DNA from: Blastomussa wellsi
Taxonomy: Eukaryota; Cnidaria; Anthozoa; Scleractinia; Plerogyridae
DNA length: 64,000 nt
Reading direction: 5' to 3'
NCBI GenBank assembly: GCA_947652115.1
Contig: OX393561.1
Coordinates: 22,455,388-22,519,387, forward strand
The translations under genes were made by a program, and so were the position numbers. The notes beneath the pieces were generated by a model. The model ran no database searches, was not told the origin of the DNA, and saw only the letters and a list, made by a program, of their open reading frames with translations. Numbering within the stretch: position 1 is the stretch's first letter; every line of letters begins with the position of its first letter. Below, piece by piece: positions 21,464 through 32,373 of the stretch.

Positions 21464-23454
21464 CTATGCCTTTTTTAGTTCATCCACAACATTCGCAATT
21501 TTGCACTCAAGGTCTTTGCGAGCCATCTCCCTTTTTTTTGCAGTTCTCCTCAAACTATTTGACTTTGTAATCCACACAAGTTTCCCAGTGTCCTCTGCTT
21601 TCTGTGCAAACTCGTCTGCCGATTTAACAAGATTGTCAACATCAGTGTCTAAACGCCTTCTTTTCTTTTTAAGTTCGTCAAGTTCATCGACTAGCTCCTT
21701 TCGCTTCAGTTCTACACCTTCAGAGGTTTTCTTCTTCTTTTGTTCATCAAGATATGATAAATACTTCTGCCTAGCTCCTGCAGCTGACAAAAGAAGTGGT
21801 TTGTTGATTGAAACAGCAAGGACACCTCCCACAGATTGTACATGGTCTTGTACCAGCCTTTGAGCAATGAAGGAGCGCTCTTGGAGGTTCTCGACTTCCA
21901 GTTGCTTATTGACTGAGAATCCTCTTTCGACACTGGCCTGGCCATGTGATAATATCAGTAGCTCTGAGACTACTTTCCACAATGATTGGTAGGATCGCTT
22001 CTGTCCCATGTGAAGATACAGAAAGGAATCAAGTCTATCATTGTTAGGATCATAGTCTTTGAACTCCGACGGAGAAGAAGAGGGGACTTCCATAATGAAT
22101 TGTCTAAATAGTTCCAAAAGGGAATCACATTCACCTTCCAGGACTTTCGTGGCATTTTCAAGGGTAGTCAAAACTCTTTTGAATTTTGTGATGGAAACAT
22201 CATGGTCACTCATCATGTTCCTTGGATCTAAGCAATTTATATTCCTTACAAGGGAATACTGAATTGGTGCTTTGGCAATCACTTTGCAAACTACTTTCAT
22301 AAGGAACTCCTTGCATTCCATCTGAAACTGAAGCACTCTTTTCTCTGAAACTGTGGACTTTGCAATCAACTCCTTGATCTTTTTGTCAGCTGTAAACCCC
22401 AGGTCAATCTTGGAATGAGAGGCATGAATGCTGGAGTCAGCAGGGTGAAGTTTTGTAAGCTTCAATGGGGTTTTGGCGTCACTGATAACAGTGGTCTTAA
22501 TAAATCTTCTCATTAATCCTCCAAGCATGCTGTACAGGTCTGTAGCCAGGAAAGGAAGCATAGGCTTGTCGGTTTGATAGAGTGTAAAAAACGGTGTCAC
22601 TTGCTTGGCTACTGATAGGAAGAAAGCGACTTTTGCAGTCGTAAAGGGATCTGCAACAAACTCTTGTACAGTTTCAAAGGATTTGTTCTGTGGCTGTGGA
22701 ACTTTTCCTGCCCTTGCACTCTTAACATACTTAACAACACTGTCCCACATACTCTGTGTACGTTCTGCAACCAAGACATTCTCCAACCACCTATGTTTGC
22801 AGAACTTCAAAGCAAACAGTGAGCTTCTTGTTACTTTGGTGTAGTCCTCTCTCCTTGCCGGACTGTCCTGAAAAAGCCAGTGAAGGCTAGAGAACAACCT
22901 GTCTAACTGCCATCCTGATGCCACAGCACCATCCTTGAATGCTCCATGAAGAATGTGTAAACCACAGCCACAGTCAAAAACGGTGTCACTTGCTTGGCTA
23001 CTGATAGGAAGAAAGCGACTTTTGCAGTCGTAAAGGGATCTGCAACAAACTCTTGTACAGTTTCAAAGGATTTGTTCTGTGGCTGTGGAACTTTTCCTGC
23101 CCTTGCACTCTTAACATACTTAACAACACTGTCCCACATACTCTGTGTACGTTCTGCAACCAAGACATTCTCCAACCACCTATGTTTGCAGAACTTCAAA
23201 GCAAACAGTGAGCTTCCTGTTACTTTGGTGTAGTCCTCTCTCCTTGCCGGACTGTCCTGAAAAAGCCAGTGAAGGCTAGAGAACAACCTGTCTAACTGCC
23301 ATCCTGATGCCACAGCACCATCCTTGAATGCTCCATGAAGAATGTGTAAACCACAGCTGCCAATGTTCAGCATGTGACTATTATGCTCCCTTTTTGCCTC
23401 ATCAGTCAGCATACTGTAAAATTTCCAATTAACGTTGGGTCCATCCATTGACAA
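21464..23454 (-). pseudogene. hAT transposase exon 2, broken by a 389-bp tandem duplication
   Basis: The acceptor is ACTAG|TTGTCAATGG. The exon continues with SMDGPNVNW, CGLHILHGAF, HRWLENV and, near the C-terminus, LSHGQASVERGFSVNKQ, the hAT dimerisation region with the candidate catalytic glutamate. A coiled-coil-like lysine-rich tail follows. The exon is 1,991 bp; subtracting one 389-bp copy leaves 1,602 bp, exactly 534 codons including the stop. The duplication therefore alone destroys the frame, and the ancestor would be about 805 residues. Confidence 0.85.
22594..23371. repeat. 389-bp tandem duplication inside hAT exon 2
   Basis: The two copies are offset by 389 bases and differ, over the part I compared, by a single substitution (CTTCTTGTT versus CTTCCTGTT). 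The junction is near 22,972 (CCACAG|CCACAGTC), where a short CCACAG repeat suggests slippage or end joining. Confidence 0.85.
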
Positions 23455-23617
23455 CTAGTATGAAAGAAAACATTCCTTGTAATATTGAAAGGGAAACAGA
23501 TTATTTAATTTAGTACTTACCTAGGAGGTAATGTCATCAGCGAAGAGATGACCATGTTTATCTTTCATTTGTTATGTTTGTATAAATTACCCAAACATAA
23601 CGAGAGTTGCATCCTAC

Positions 23618-24433
23618 CTGATAAACTTTTTTGAGAGGAATTCCTTCTATGCCTGAACGAAAATGAGAAAGCATGTCCTCTGCTGTTCCATGCCCCATAA
23701 ACACTGAGGTATAATAGCGACTTTCAACTTCGTGTTTGTCATGATTCCATGAACGAATGTGAATATCCATTTGCTTTGACTGGCACACGCTATTCAGGCT
23801 CTCGTCAAACATAAGTACATAGGCTTCTTCTTTTTTCACAACGTCCTTCAAAAGTTGTTTGAAGTGTGGAGCGAGCCCAAAACAGATCAAGTATGCACAT
23901 TTATTTTCTCTGCATGTAAACTGACTCGCGATCCGACTGTCAGGAAACATCTCTTGAAACAATTTGCTCGTACCTTCGCATGATTTATAGGAGTAATGAG
24001 ACATTATCACCTTCAATGCCCACAAAATTTCTGCTTTCAACGTCTCATCACGAGTGACAATTCTTTCCATCACCGATGGACCAGATGAACTCGCAGTACT
24101 AGACTTTGTGGGCTTGAGCGTGTTGTGTTCGCCACTTTCAGACGAAGCGGATTTTGAAACTTCTTTGGCATCGTCACTTGTAGTTGCTGGTTGTTGAGAA
24201 GAAACGCCAAAAAAATCTGGAACGCTTGCTAATGACCTTTTCTGGGATGTCAGTGTTTGATGTTTTTTTCCTTTCAAGTGACTTGTGAGCGCTGACTCTC
24301 CCATGCTCGAAATGTCAACATCCTTCATACACACAATGCATCGTGCCTTGTGCTTGTCACCCTTGACTTCTCTTAGCCAATCTTTATACAGTGATTTCTG
24401 AAGCCACAAGTTGCTGAAAACACACTTGCCCAT
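23618..24433 (-). CDS. hAT transposase exon 1 (BED-like zinc finger and N-terminal half)
   Basis: The start at 24,433 (MGKCVFSN) is preferred; an in-frame ATG at 24,472 exists. Residues 16-60 hold a CxxC...HxxxxH finger (CIVCMKDVD, then SHLKGKKH), likely DNA-binding. A serine-rich linker follows, then MFDESLNS with a candidate catalytic aspartate. The donor is CAG|GTAGGA at phase 0. It acts on the ends of its own element in the nucleus. Confidence 0.8.
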
Positions 24434-25002
24434 TGTTTTAAATCTCTCACTCGTGAAACAAAACGCAAACAATCAACACTAACCCAGACAAGGAAAGCAC
24501 TCAAAGCACATGGCTTTTCTCAGAAAGAGGGAATAGTACAAAACATTTGATTGGCCCTTGACATTCGAGACATTCAACCAATCAGAGTGATTAATAGAAC
24601 CAAGAACAGGACAAATGGATATGGGCGATTGATCGATGTGCGGAGTGGCGTTACGATCGTTTTTTATTTGTATCTTACTATTATGTGTTGCTACGTTTGT
24701 GCCAGTGGCATATATTTTCAAATAAGGCACTCTAGAATCTAAGTTGGATTAAATTAGCTACAAATTTCAAGGACTTTCCAGCACTGACTACAATTTTCAA
24801 GGACTTTCAAGGCCTTGAATATTTATTTTGAGATTCAAGGACTTTCAAGGACTTTCAAGGCGCGTGCGAACCCTGAGCCTATCACTGAAAAGTAGGCAGC
24901 TCTAAATTTGAAGTAGCCGGTTTTTAAACAGGCTGCCAGCACATAATGAAAGCCCTGCACAGATTATTTTAGGGTGTTTGTCACGTTCAAAAATATCCAA
25001 GT

Positions 25003-25211
25003 AATTGGAGATTATGCAAGGGCTGCTTGCAGCCTGAAGTATAATTATAATTGTATGAATAATAGGAGGCGAGATATAACAATGTAAATGCCTTTATTTT
25101 GCTTCAATGACAGCATTTTTAAAGCTTACAACTCTGAAAAAACAGCTTAAAACTCAAAACGAGGCCACCCTGCTATATCTGCCGGCGCCCCTTAGTAACC
25201 TCGCCTTTTTG
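25003..25211 (-). repeat. DIRS 3' inverted terminal repeat with outer extension
   Basis: 25073-25211 is the exact reverse complement of 52842-52980, 139 of 139 bases by eye. 25003-25087 is the reverse complement of 43784-43868, with one difference seen (T for C near 25,055). Confidence 0.9.
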
Positions 25212-25241
25212 TGGAGCGTAACAACTGGTAGTGGCTAACAA

Positions 25242-25500
25242 CACAGGAAAAAAATCCCAAAAATCATTCATGTTTTTTAGAGTGGTAAAATATCAAATAA
25301 CATGTTAAAACACATTAATGTAAAAACAGAACTATAACCATTAATGTTTTTTGGTAAATAAAACATTAATGACAAAAGATTTTCCATTATTGTACTTTTG
25401 TGTTATACCATTAGTGGTTTCAAGCAAATCATTGTGGGTTTTTTTACTTTTAACATGTACGGTTAATGACAATTACTGTAACGGCGACAGGTTTATAAAC
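25242..25500. repeat. EnSpm left terminal and subterminal repeats
   Basis: After the TIR, CATTAATG and near variants (ACATTAATGTAA, CCATTAATGTTT, ACATTAATGACA) occur several times up to about 25,480. Such arrays in CACTA elements bind the element's own accessory protein. A comparable array continues at 26,005-26,330. Confidence 0.65.
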
Positions 25501-26000
25501 TGAGTCGGATTTCGGAGAATTATGCAACACCACGAGTATAACATATCATGCCATGGCGATCTTTAATTCGGTATGATCCAACACGTAAAAACTGAAATAA
25601 GGATACAATACTATAACTAACTAAACTTAATACGAGCTTAACTAATCCGACGTACAATTGAATGGAAATCACTGAGCTGAATAATAAGAAACAATACAAT
25701 AACAAAAGAATCGATCATTCGTGAAATCACTACACAACGAGCACTTAAAGACACTTAAAACGAATAGAAAACTATAGATACAATCTAAAAGCATTCACAA
25801 GTTCATGTGCATACCTCTATCCCGATCTTGGGGCGGACAACTGATGCGAAAGGTACGAAAAACACGGGAAACTATACGTAAACTTGGGTGCTATCGAGAA
25901 AGGTTGAGCACCATCGAAATCTGACCACGAGGTTTGTACCTTTGCGCGCTACTGCGCATGACTCGTGACAAGAGGAGTAACGCAATCGTCACGCTATAGA
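25500..26000. other. Unexplained block between two subterminal arrays
   Basis: About 500 bases without CATTAATG motifs separate the two parts of the left subterminal array. No ORF or terminal repeat is convincing. It could be an insertion into the array. Confidence 0.4.
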
Positions 26001-26382
26001 AATGTCACAATTACCATCAACGGATTTTCCACCATTATCATAAATGTTTTCCCCATTACCATTATTGGGTTTTAAGCTATTACCATTTTGGTTTATAGAA
26101 ATATTACATGGTGTTTTCTCTAAAGAAAACATTAATGGTTCTTCTGTTATCTTATATGTTTTTTGTGCTGCTTCCATGAATGGTTCTTTTGGAAATATTT
26201 CTGGATTTTGCTTTATAACCATTTTCGGTTTTCGAGCACATTACACAATGTTATTTATGATAACATTGATGGTTTAACTATTATCATTATTGGTTTTGTC
26301 CCCATTTCCGTAATAGACATGTACAATTAACTAGTTTCAACACTTTTATTGTATTTTTGAGAAAACTGTGACAAATACAATT

Positions 26383-28570
26383 TTAAAACGGCTTCAAAAT
26401 TTTTACATCTGCACGTGCAAATGTTTGGGCTGCATGCGCAGGGACTGTTATAAAACCCTGGTCGATAAGTGCTTTGGTAACATTTGCCACCAGTACGTCC
26501 TTTGATCTAGACTCAGTGGAACTCAGAGGAACCTTAAGGGTTTTGGCTGCTGACTGCAGTTGTGCCCTCGAAACATCAGTCACTTTTAGTTCATTGAACG
26601 CACAAGCCACTACAACCTTGGCTGATGCCAAAGGAATGCCCTCTATGAGAAAAGAGAGAGAGAGAAAAAAAAGAAAAGTGTTATTATAGATATCTCTTAT
26701 GATATGTATTAGCAACCTTGCCAAGCCAAGAGGACAAACCATGCATTGGCCGTGTCAAAACAGTATAGAAATTATACACCACCTGATAAATCAAACCCTT
26801 TGATGACGGAGATAACCATGAGACACCAATGGCAAGGGAATTTACAATGGCACACTGCTACACAAAGAGCAAAAAAAGGCCTCCATAGGAATTTCATCGA
26901 AAAGAGATTTTGATAAACTTATTAAAGGGTTTTACTCCTACCAAAAATACATAACCTTGTTCTCTTTAAGAACCAAGTACACCAATGTATCAGAAAACAC
27001 TGAATAACAAATAAAAATACCATTGTCCATAATCAGCTTTTTTTATGATTAAAATCATAAGAGCTTCATTTTGGCAGTGAATAGACAAAAAATACAACAG
27101 TGGCAATGCCTTGATTTTTTTCTAAAAGGATGAGAGTATGATTACCTTGCAGCATAAAAAGGGCATTTATAAAGTTGAAGTTGAGTATCTGATGTAAGTT
27201 TAGGACTACCATTCATCCAATTCCCAGCAAATAAGAACCCTGTGTATATATCAAGATTTCATGCGTGGTAAATGGTACAACGTGTCAAAGTGTCAAATAA
27301 CTAACCTTCACCTGTCTCTTGTTCCGATGAATCTGCTGCTGAGAGTAGTTGTTGAGAGGAAGAAGTATCAGTATTAGTAGTACCACCGTCACCATTGTCA
27401 ACATGGTCACTGTTTTCCTGCTGATCACTTGGCTCGCTACTGGCAGCCTTGGCTTTGCCCACCTGTCAAACAAACCATGCAGGTAAATTAATAATGGGTG
27501 ACCTGCAAGGATTGTACTAAGCCACATAGACAAGCACAGAAAGAAAAGAAAATGTGGTCAAACCTTTGTATAGTCATGACCTTTTCGGATGTGTCTCCGG
27601 CGTTCGTTTAGTATATCCAATATATGTTGGCGTATTGCCCGCTTGTCAAACCCTACAGTGGGATAGCTGCACTCTTCTTCCAGTTCTTCAACTAAGTGCT
27701 GAAGTTTTTCTAGTTGAGCTGGCTGTTTTTTAAAATTGGGCAGCTCATTTCCTGGCCACTTGGAAATTACAGCAGCTCTCACAGCTTTCTTTCTGTTTGG
27801 AAAAAAAAACATCTTTGGTGAATTTGGTCTTTCCATTTTGGCAATTTATACAGCATAAAAATACTGTTTTGTTGAAGCATGCTCTAAGCTATAATCATAG
27901 GATAAAAAAGTCATATATTTGCAAGGTAGATCAATTTTAGCTGCGTTTAAACTTATTTTGTCTAGTAAATGTGTATGCTAAGGATGGCGATTTTTTTTTT
28001 TTTGGAAAAAACTCCCGGCTCCCTTTATTAAAAAAAGTAAAAGGTTTTACTTTTTTTTTCAGGATTTACAGTGGTGGATATAGAAAGATTTTATCCCTTT
28101 TGAAAACTTATCAAGTAAAGAGAATAATTCATTCACTTACTTGACATTATATATTCTTTTATGGAGATCACTCCCCACTTTTTTCGAAGATGGTTTGAGT
28201 TTTGTAGCTTTGTTTGTGGGATCACCTCTGGATTCCTCCGACTCCGTTTCGACCGCTTGTAACAGCTTCATTTGCTCTCCCACGAGTTCAAAACCACACG
28301 CCGTCAGCTGCGCTTTAGATCCTTTATTTGCTAGTAAAACAAGGCCTGCACCATCTACTTTTTGTTCTGTTTAAGGAGAAAAACGCATTTCAATTTGACA
28401 AAGGCCTCTAGCTACTTTCGCGCCACTGCTGCTGTAGAATGGAGATTAAACATACCTTTGAACTTTGCCACTGTTTCCTCGTTAAAAAGGGACTCTACCC
28501 AATCAGAAGCTTCATCCACAGTCATGTCTGCCTGGTTTTTTCTTTTCCTGCTGCTGTCAGCCGTAGCCAT
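26383..28570 (-). CDS. EnSpm accessory gene encoding a SAM-domain protein
   Basis: Five minus-strand exons join in phase: 28570-28456, 28366-28141, 27792-27564, 27462-27306, 26642-26383, giving 328 residues. All introns are GT-AG. Residues 18-75 resemble a sterile alpha motif (DWVESLFNEETVAKF, KVDGAGLVLL, GFELVGEQMKLLQAV), a protein-protein module. A basic middle (KKAVRAAVISKW, NERRRHIRKGHDY), an acidic Ser/Gln linker and a C-terminal alpha/beta-like block follow. It sits head to head with the transposase gene, in the place where plant CACTA elements carry TnpA. By position it may bind subterminal repeats or tether the transposase; that role is inferred. Confidence 0.75.
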
Positions 28571-28811
28571 ATTTTCTTTCAACCAATTTATTTTCTACAA
28601 TAAAAAAAAAACAGCTTATATCCGCACGACTGCACTGCAGCACTCGAACAACCTCGTCTTCTTCGATGGAGTTTTGGCGCGAACTGCACGGACAGCACGC
28701 TTTATATACTCCTGATACGGGGTATTGCACCTCGCTTCCATACATACACTCGTTCCAGTCCGTGCCAACAACAGTTGCTTCCTCGTGGTTCGGATGATTG
28801 GCAGTGATGCA
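28571..28811. promoter_or_regulatory. Bidirectional promoter region of the EnSpm genes
   Basis: Only 241 bases separate the start codons of the divergent SAM and transposase genes. No TATA box is evident. The assignment rests on layout alone. Confidence 0.5.
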
Positions 28812-29017
28812 ATGGCGGGAAGAAAAAGACGCTGGGATCGAACTGAAGTCGTTCGTTGCCATTGCAACGAACTTCCCTACACCCACGTCCATTGTCCATG
28901 CAGTTCCTGTAGTGGAAAGCGTGTCTCAACTTCAGTGGAGTATAGACACTGGCAACTGCAAGAACTGGGGCAGTCAGAAGCGGTCAACGGTGTTTCCACA
29001 GTGTCAGTGAGTACAAT

Positions 29018-30542
29018 GTAAGTTATGTGAGTCTTTGTTCTTGCCTGGAGGTGTTTTCCGCGGATTTTCTAGCAAAGCAAATCCTATTTTTTTTTACACA
29101 ACTTTTGCAAAGCAAGCCATGTATAGCGCATTGATGCCCGGCTGGTTTAGCGCGCACCCACCCCCTAAATTCCTGGCTCTTTTACGGCATTAGTTTGAAC
29201 GAGCGAGTCAAAAAAATATCTATATGCGCAGTAAATTTCGACAAATAATTAGTTTCTGAAGTTAGCTTTTATTACAAATAGACACACTAAAGGGCAAATT
29301 TATAAATTAAAATACATGTACCAGCCGTGATAAATTGTTCACAAAACAGACTTGAAAACCGGGATCAAATTTTCTTCACCTCCAGCTCCGCGCGTCTTTT
29401 TAGAAACACGAAAAAATACAACAACTGATCTGAGTAAAAAGTCCTAAAATATCTTAAAATGCTGAAGTAAAAGGTGTGTTTTCATTCTGTACAACTTACA
29501 CAGACATCTATTTTTAAAACAAGACTGTGATGTTTTCTTGGTGTAGGAAAGCGGTAATTTGAGATGAAAAAATTAATCGCAAATCACGGCGGGATCGGTA
29601 TCACTAGCGTGAAATCGCCGATGAAACTAAAACAATGTCTGACACTAAATGAACGGTAGCAAAGCTTTCTTCACTTTACATTAGTGTTACTGTTAACAAG
29701 AAAAATTCTTTTTCATTTCCAAAGGCTCTGTTATTGTCGAAATCTTCAAAACAATTCAAAACAGCGGCTAAATGAAAACAAATGGAGTCGCCGTGAAAAG
29801 ATCCGAATCAGATAACACGTGCATCTCAAATGTCATTCAGTCTGTTCGATTCAAAAAGCCATTTTTTTTAACAAATGATGGACAAATGAGAGGAACTTAA
29901 AAAAAAACTTTGTTTCAAATTAATTTTCATTCAGGATAGAACAAAGAAATGTATTTAAAGAATCGAAATTTCAAAAAATTCACGCTTGCTTCACCGGAGC
30001 ATATGCAAATTTTAAAATTTCATGCTGTAAGAGAAGTTCTCATTTGAAGCGACCGTTTTTTCAGTCAATTTTTGACTCAGTAGTTTTCCCGATCCCTCTA
30101 AAAATTCCATTTAAATTCAAGGCAACACTGTACATTACCATTTTTCCTTTTAAAGTCTTGAGAAGCCGTTGAATGTCCGTGTGAGTATAAATTTCGTATT
30201 CAAAAACACATCGAAAGCGCCATGAATTGTTCGTGGCGGCGAAGTAATTTCATTCACCAGCGAGGTTTAGCAACATGTCTTTCATGATCTTCCATTCTAA
30301 AGCCACTAAATAATTATTTGTTATTTCTTCTTTTCATTTTAAACCCTATAGAGGTAGTTTCCTGTGTACAGAATGAAAAACACCGTGGAAGTTTGAAAAT
30401 TTGTGCCGTGACACGCCATTGCCTTCTTGTTGTTTTTGATCGCACGAATAAAGACAATTGCTGCCTTCTAGGACCCCTTGAGTTCTCAAAAAATATGCGC
30501 AGAAAACGGATTTTGATTGTTTTATTTGTCCTTATTTTCTAT

Positions 30543-30574
<32 letters not shown>

Positions 30575-30972
30575 TGAGCGAATAGTCAACGAGGCGCAGC
30601 CTAATTGTTTTAATAGAAACTCAGAAGGATTGCAGTCCAAAACCTACAATATTGTGCACTTTGAAGCAAAAATCAAGAAAATTTGCCGCTTAAAAGACTG
30701 TTTTCTATCAGCGAATAGAAAACAGTGGGAGAACCAATCAGATTCGCAGATTTCCAATAGAACACAGCTGAGTTTCTACTAAAGAACAATAGGGAAACCA
30801 AGAAATCTTCAGGGAGGGAGGGAGGGAAAGGACATTAATTGTCACCATGCGCTTTTTTCGGCCGGTTGAGACCGGCACGGGAGTTTGGGGGGTTGTTTTC
30901 GCACAGCTGGTTGAGGCCGGCACAGGAGCCAAAGGGTCAAATAATTTAATGAGTTAAAATTTGCCTTCACAG
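29018..30972. other. Long first intron of the EnSpm transposase
   Basis: A consensus GTAAGTTATG donor and a TTCACAG acceptor delimit it. It contains the second copy of a dispersed repeat (30,590-30,790) and a (GGGA)n-like run near 30,812. The 154-codon ORF at 30,318 shows no domain and overlaps the repeat. Confidence 0.6.
30590..30790. repeat. Dispersed repeat, copy 2
   Basis: It shares ordered motifs with 7,573-7,850 (CCTAATTGTTTTAATAGAAA, TTTTCTATCAGCGAATAGAA, GAGAACCAATCAGATTC, GAGTTTCTACTAA). Confidence 0.6.
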
Positions 30973-31989
30973 CTCTGAGGCAGAAACAGAAGAAGAGTCA
31001 GTAGAAGATTATGAAATTGGACAGGATAGCTTTGCAAGTGCTAATGTTGGTGACAGCAATGATGATGATGATTTCTTGGAATCCAGTAGTGGTAATGGTG
31101 CGTCAGAGGGTTTACATACAGACCAGCAACAAGAAGAACAAAGTTCAGAAGAGGCAGAGTTAAAAATAAAAAGAGAAATTGTAACTGTCATTTGTAAGGC
31201 CATGATGTTGGTGAACCAAATGCATGGCTCATTTAATGACATTGAGGATGTTTTAACTTTTGCAAAAGACTTGTTTTTCCGCAATGACTGCGATAACTCG
31301 ACTGCTTTGAATCATTGGCCAAGAAATTGGAGAGAGACCGAGAAGCTTTTAAAGGAATTTGAATACAAAGGGCCAAAAGAATATTTTATCTGTCTTGATG
31401 AAAGTCACTCATGTCACTGGGATTTGCTGTATTCACCTACTTCCACATGCAGACATTGTGGAAAGCCCGGATCTATCAAGTACTATTATCTTGGTCTCTC
31501 TGACAAGATTCGGACATGGTTCTCTGATGTTAATATGTGCAGCAAAATGTTAGCCCACTGGGTGAACAGAGATGACTGGATAAATAGAGCTGGATCAAAC
31601 TCCGTGTTGAAGGAAGTGTGGGATGGTATGCGTTTCAGTGAACTGGCCTGGTTTTGGAACCCAGATGCAGAGTGGATGCTACCATGCAGATGTAAATGCT
31701 GTGGTACTGTTATCAGTGAAAAAGAAGTCAGAGACTCTTCCTGAAAGAGATGGAGTGTACACAGTGCAGTGCGAAGAATGCGGAACTAAGGAAGACTATC
31801 AAGCGCAGGTTGTTCGGGGCGAGCCCCGGAATATTGCTTTGATAGGACACTGGGATGGTTGGCAACCATTTGGAGCACCAGGTCAACACAGCTGTGGTAA
31901 GTTTCTTTTCAAAATCACAGTATGTATGTATTGTACCAGAGATTTACTAATCCAGTTCTACAGTAGATATAGTTAATTGTTGTGGTTAA

Positions 31990-32373
31990 AGGGACACTGT
32001 CACGCCTGAAACAAAATATTTTATAAGTATGGCCTCTACTTTGTTATAATTGGGCTTTATTTTCTTGCAACAGGAAGAGAAAAATGCTAAAAGTGGTAAA
32101 AGCAAAGAAATATCAACTAAGAGAAAAAAAATGACTAATTAAATGTTGAAAATTTCACCAGAATGGCAATTTTGATTTCTGGACATCCTGTCCAAAAATC
32201 AATTGCAATCCACTTCCATCCTTGCAATCCTGTACTTTTACCTCAAAATACCTGTTCCATCTTGCTTTGTGAGATCTTTTTATCAAATGTATTCATGTAT
32301 TTGGTGGCATTTGGCAATATTACATGGAAATTAGAAAATAGAAATTTCTATGATTAACCGTGATAGTGTCCCT
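31990..32373. mobile_element. 384-bp MITE with TTAA duplication
   Basis: The ends AGGGACACTGTCACG and, inverted, AGGGACACTATCACG are bounded by TTAA (31986-31989, 32374-32377). TTAA duplications are made by piggyBac and Kolobok transposases. It sits in a transposase intron. Confidence 0.8.

Larger units (their letters stand above)
21323..24875 (-). mobile_element. hAT transposon with 6-bp target duplication
   Basis: Terminal inverted repeats start CAGGGTTCGTACCG and CAGGGTTCGCACGCG, flanked by AGCCTA on both sides (21317-21322 and 24876-24881). Subterminal CAAGGACTTTCAAGGAC motifs occur at both ends. It encodes a two-exon transposase on the minus strand. hAT elements usually make 8-bp duplications, though 5- and 6-bp groups are known. 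Confidence 0.8.
20671..24957. mobile_element. Old non-autonomous hAT, split by a younger hAT
   Basis: The left end GAGGGTTCTCATTAAG (20,671) and the inverted right end CAGGGCTTTCATTATG (ending 24,957) are flanked by CACAG on both sides (20666-20670, 24958-24962), a 5-bp duplication. The right end, inverted, continues GCTGGCAGCC, ACCGGCTACTT and AGCTGCCTACTTTTC. This matches the left end of the hAT at 54,345, so they are the same family. Only about 0.73 kb belongs to this copy, and no transposase is left. Confidence 0.65.

Noticed and set aside
28557..28929. Minus-strand ORFs opposite the first EnSpm transposase exon
   Set aside because: They are shadows of the exon and of the shared promoter; the SAM gene starts at 28,570.
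30318..30782. 154-codon ORF in the EnSpm first intron
   Set aside because: It overlaps a dispersed repeat and shows no motif or splice support.
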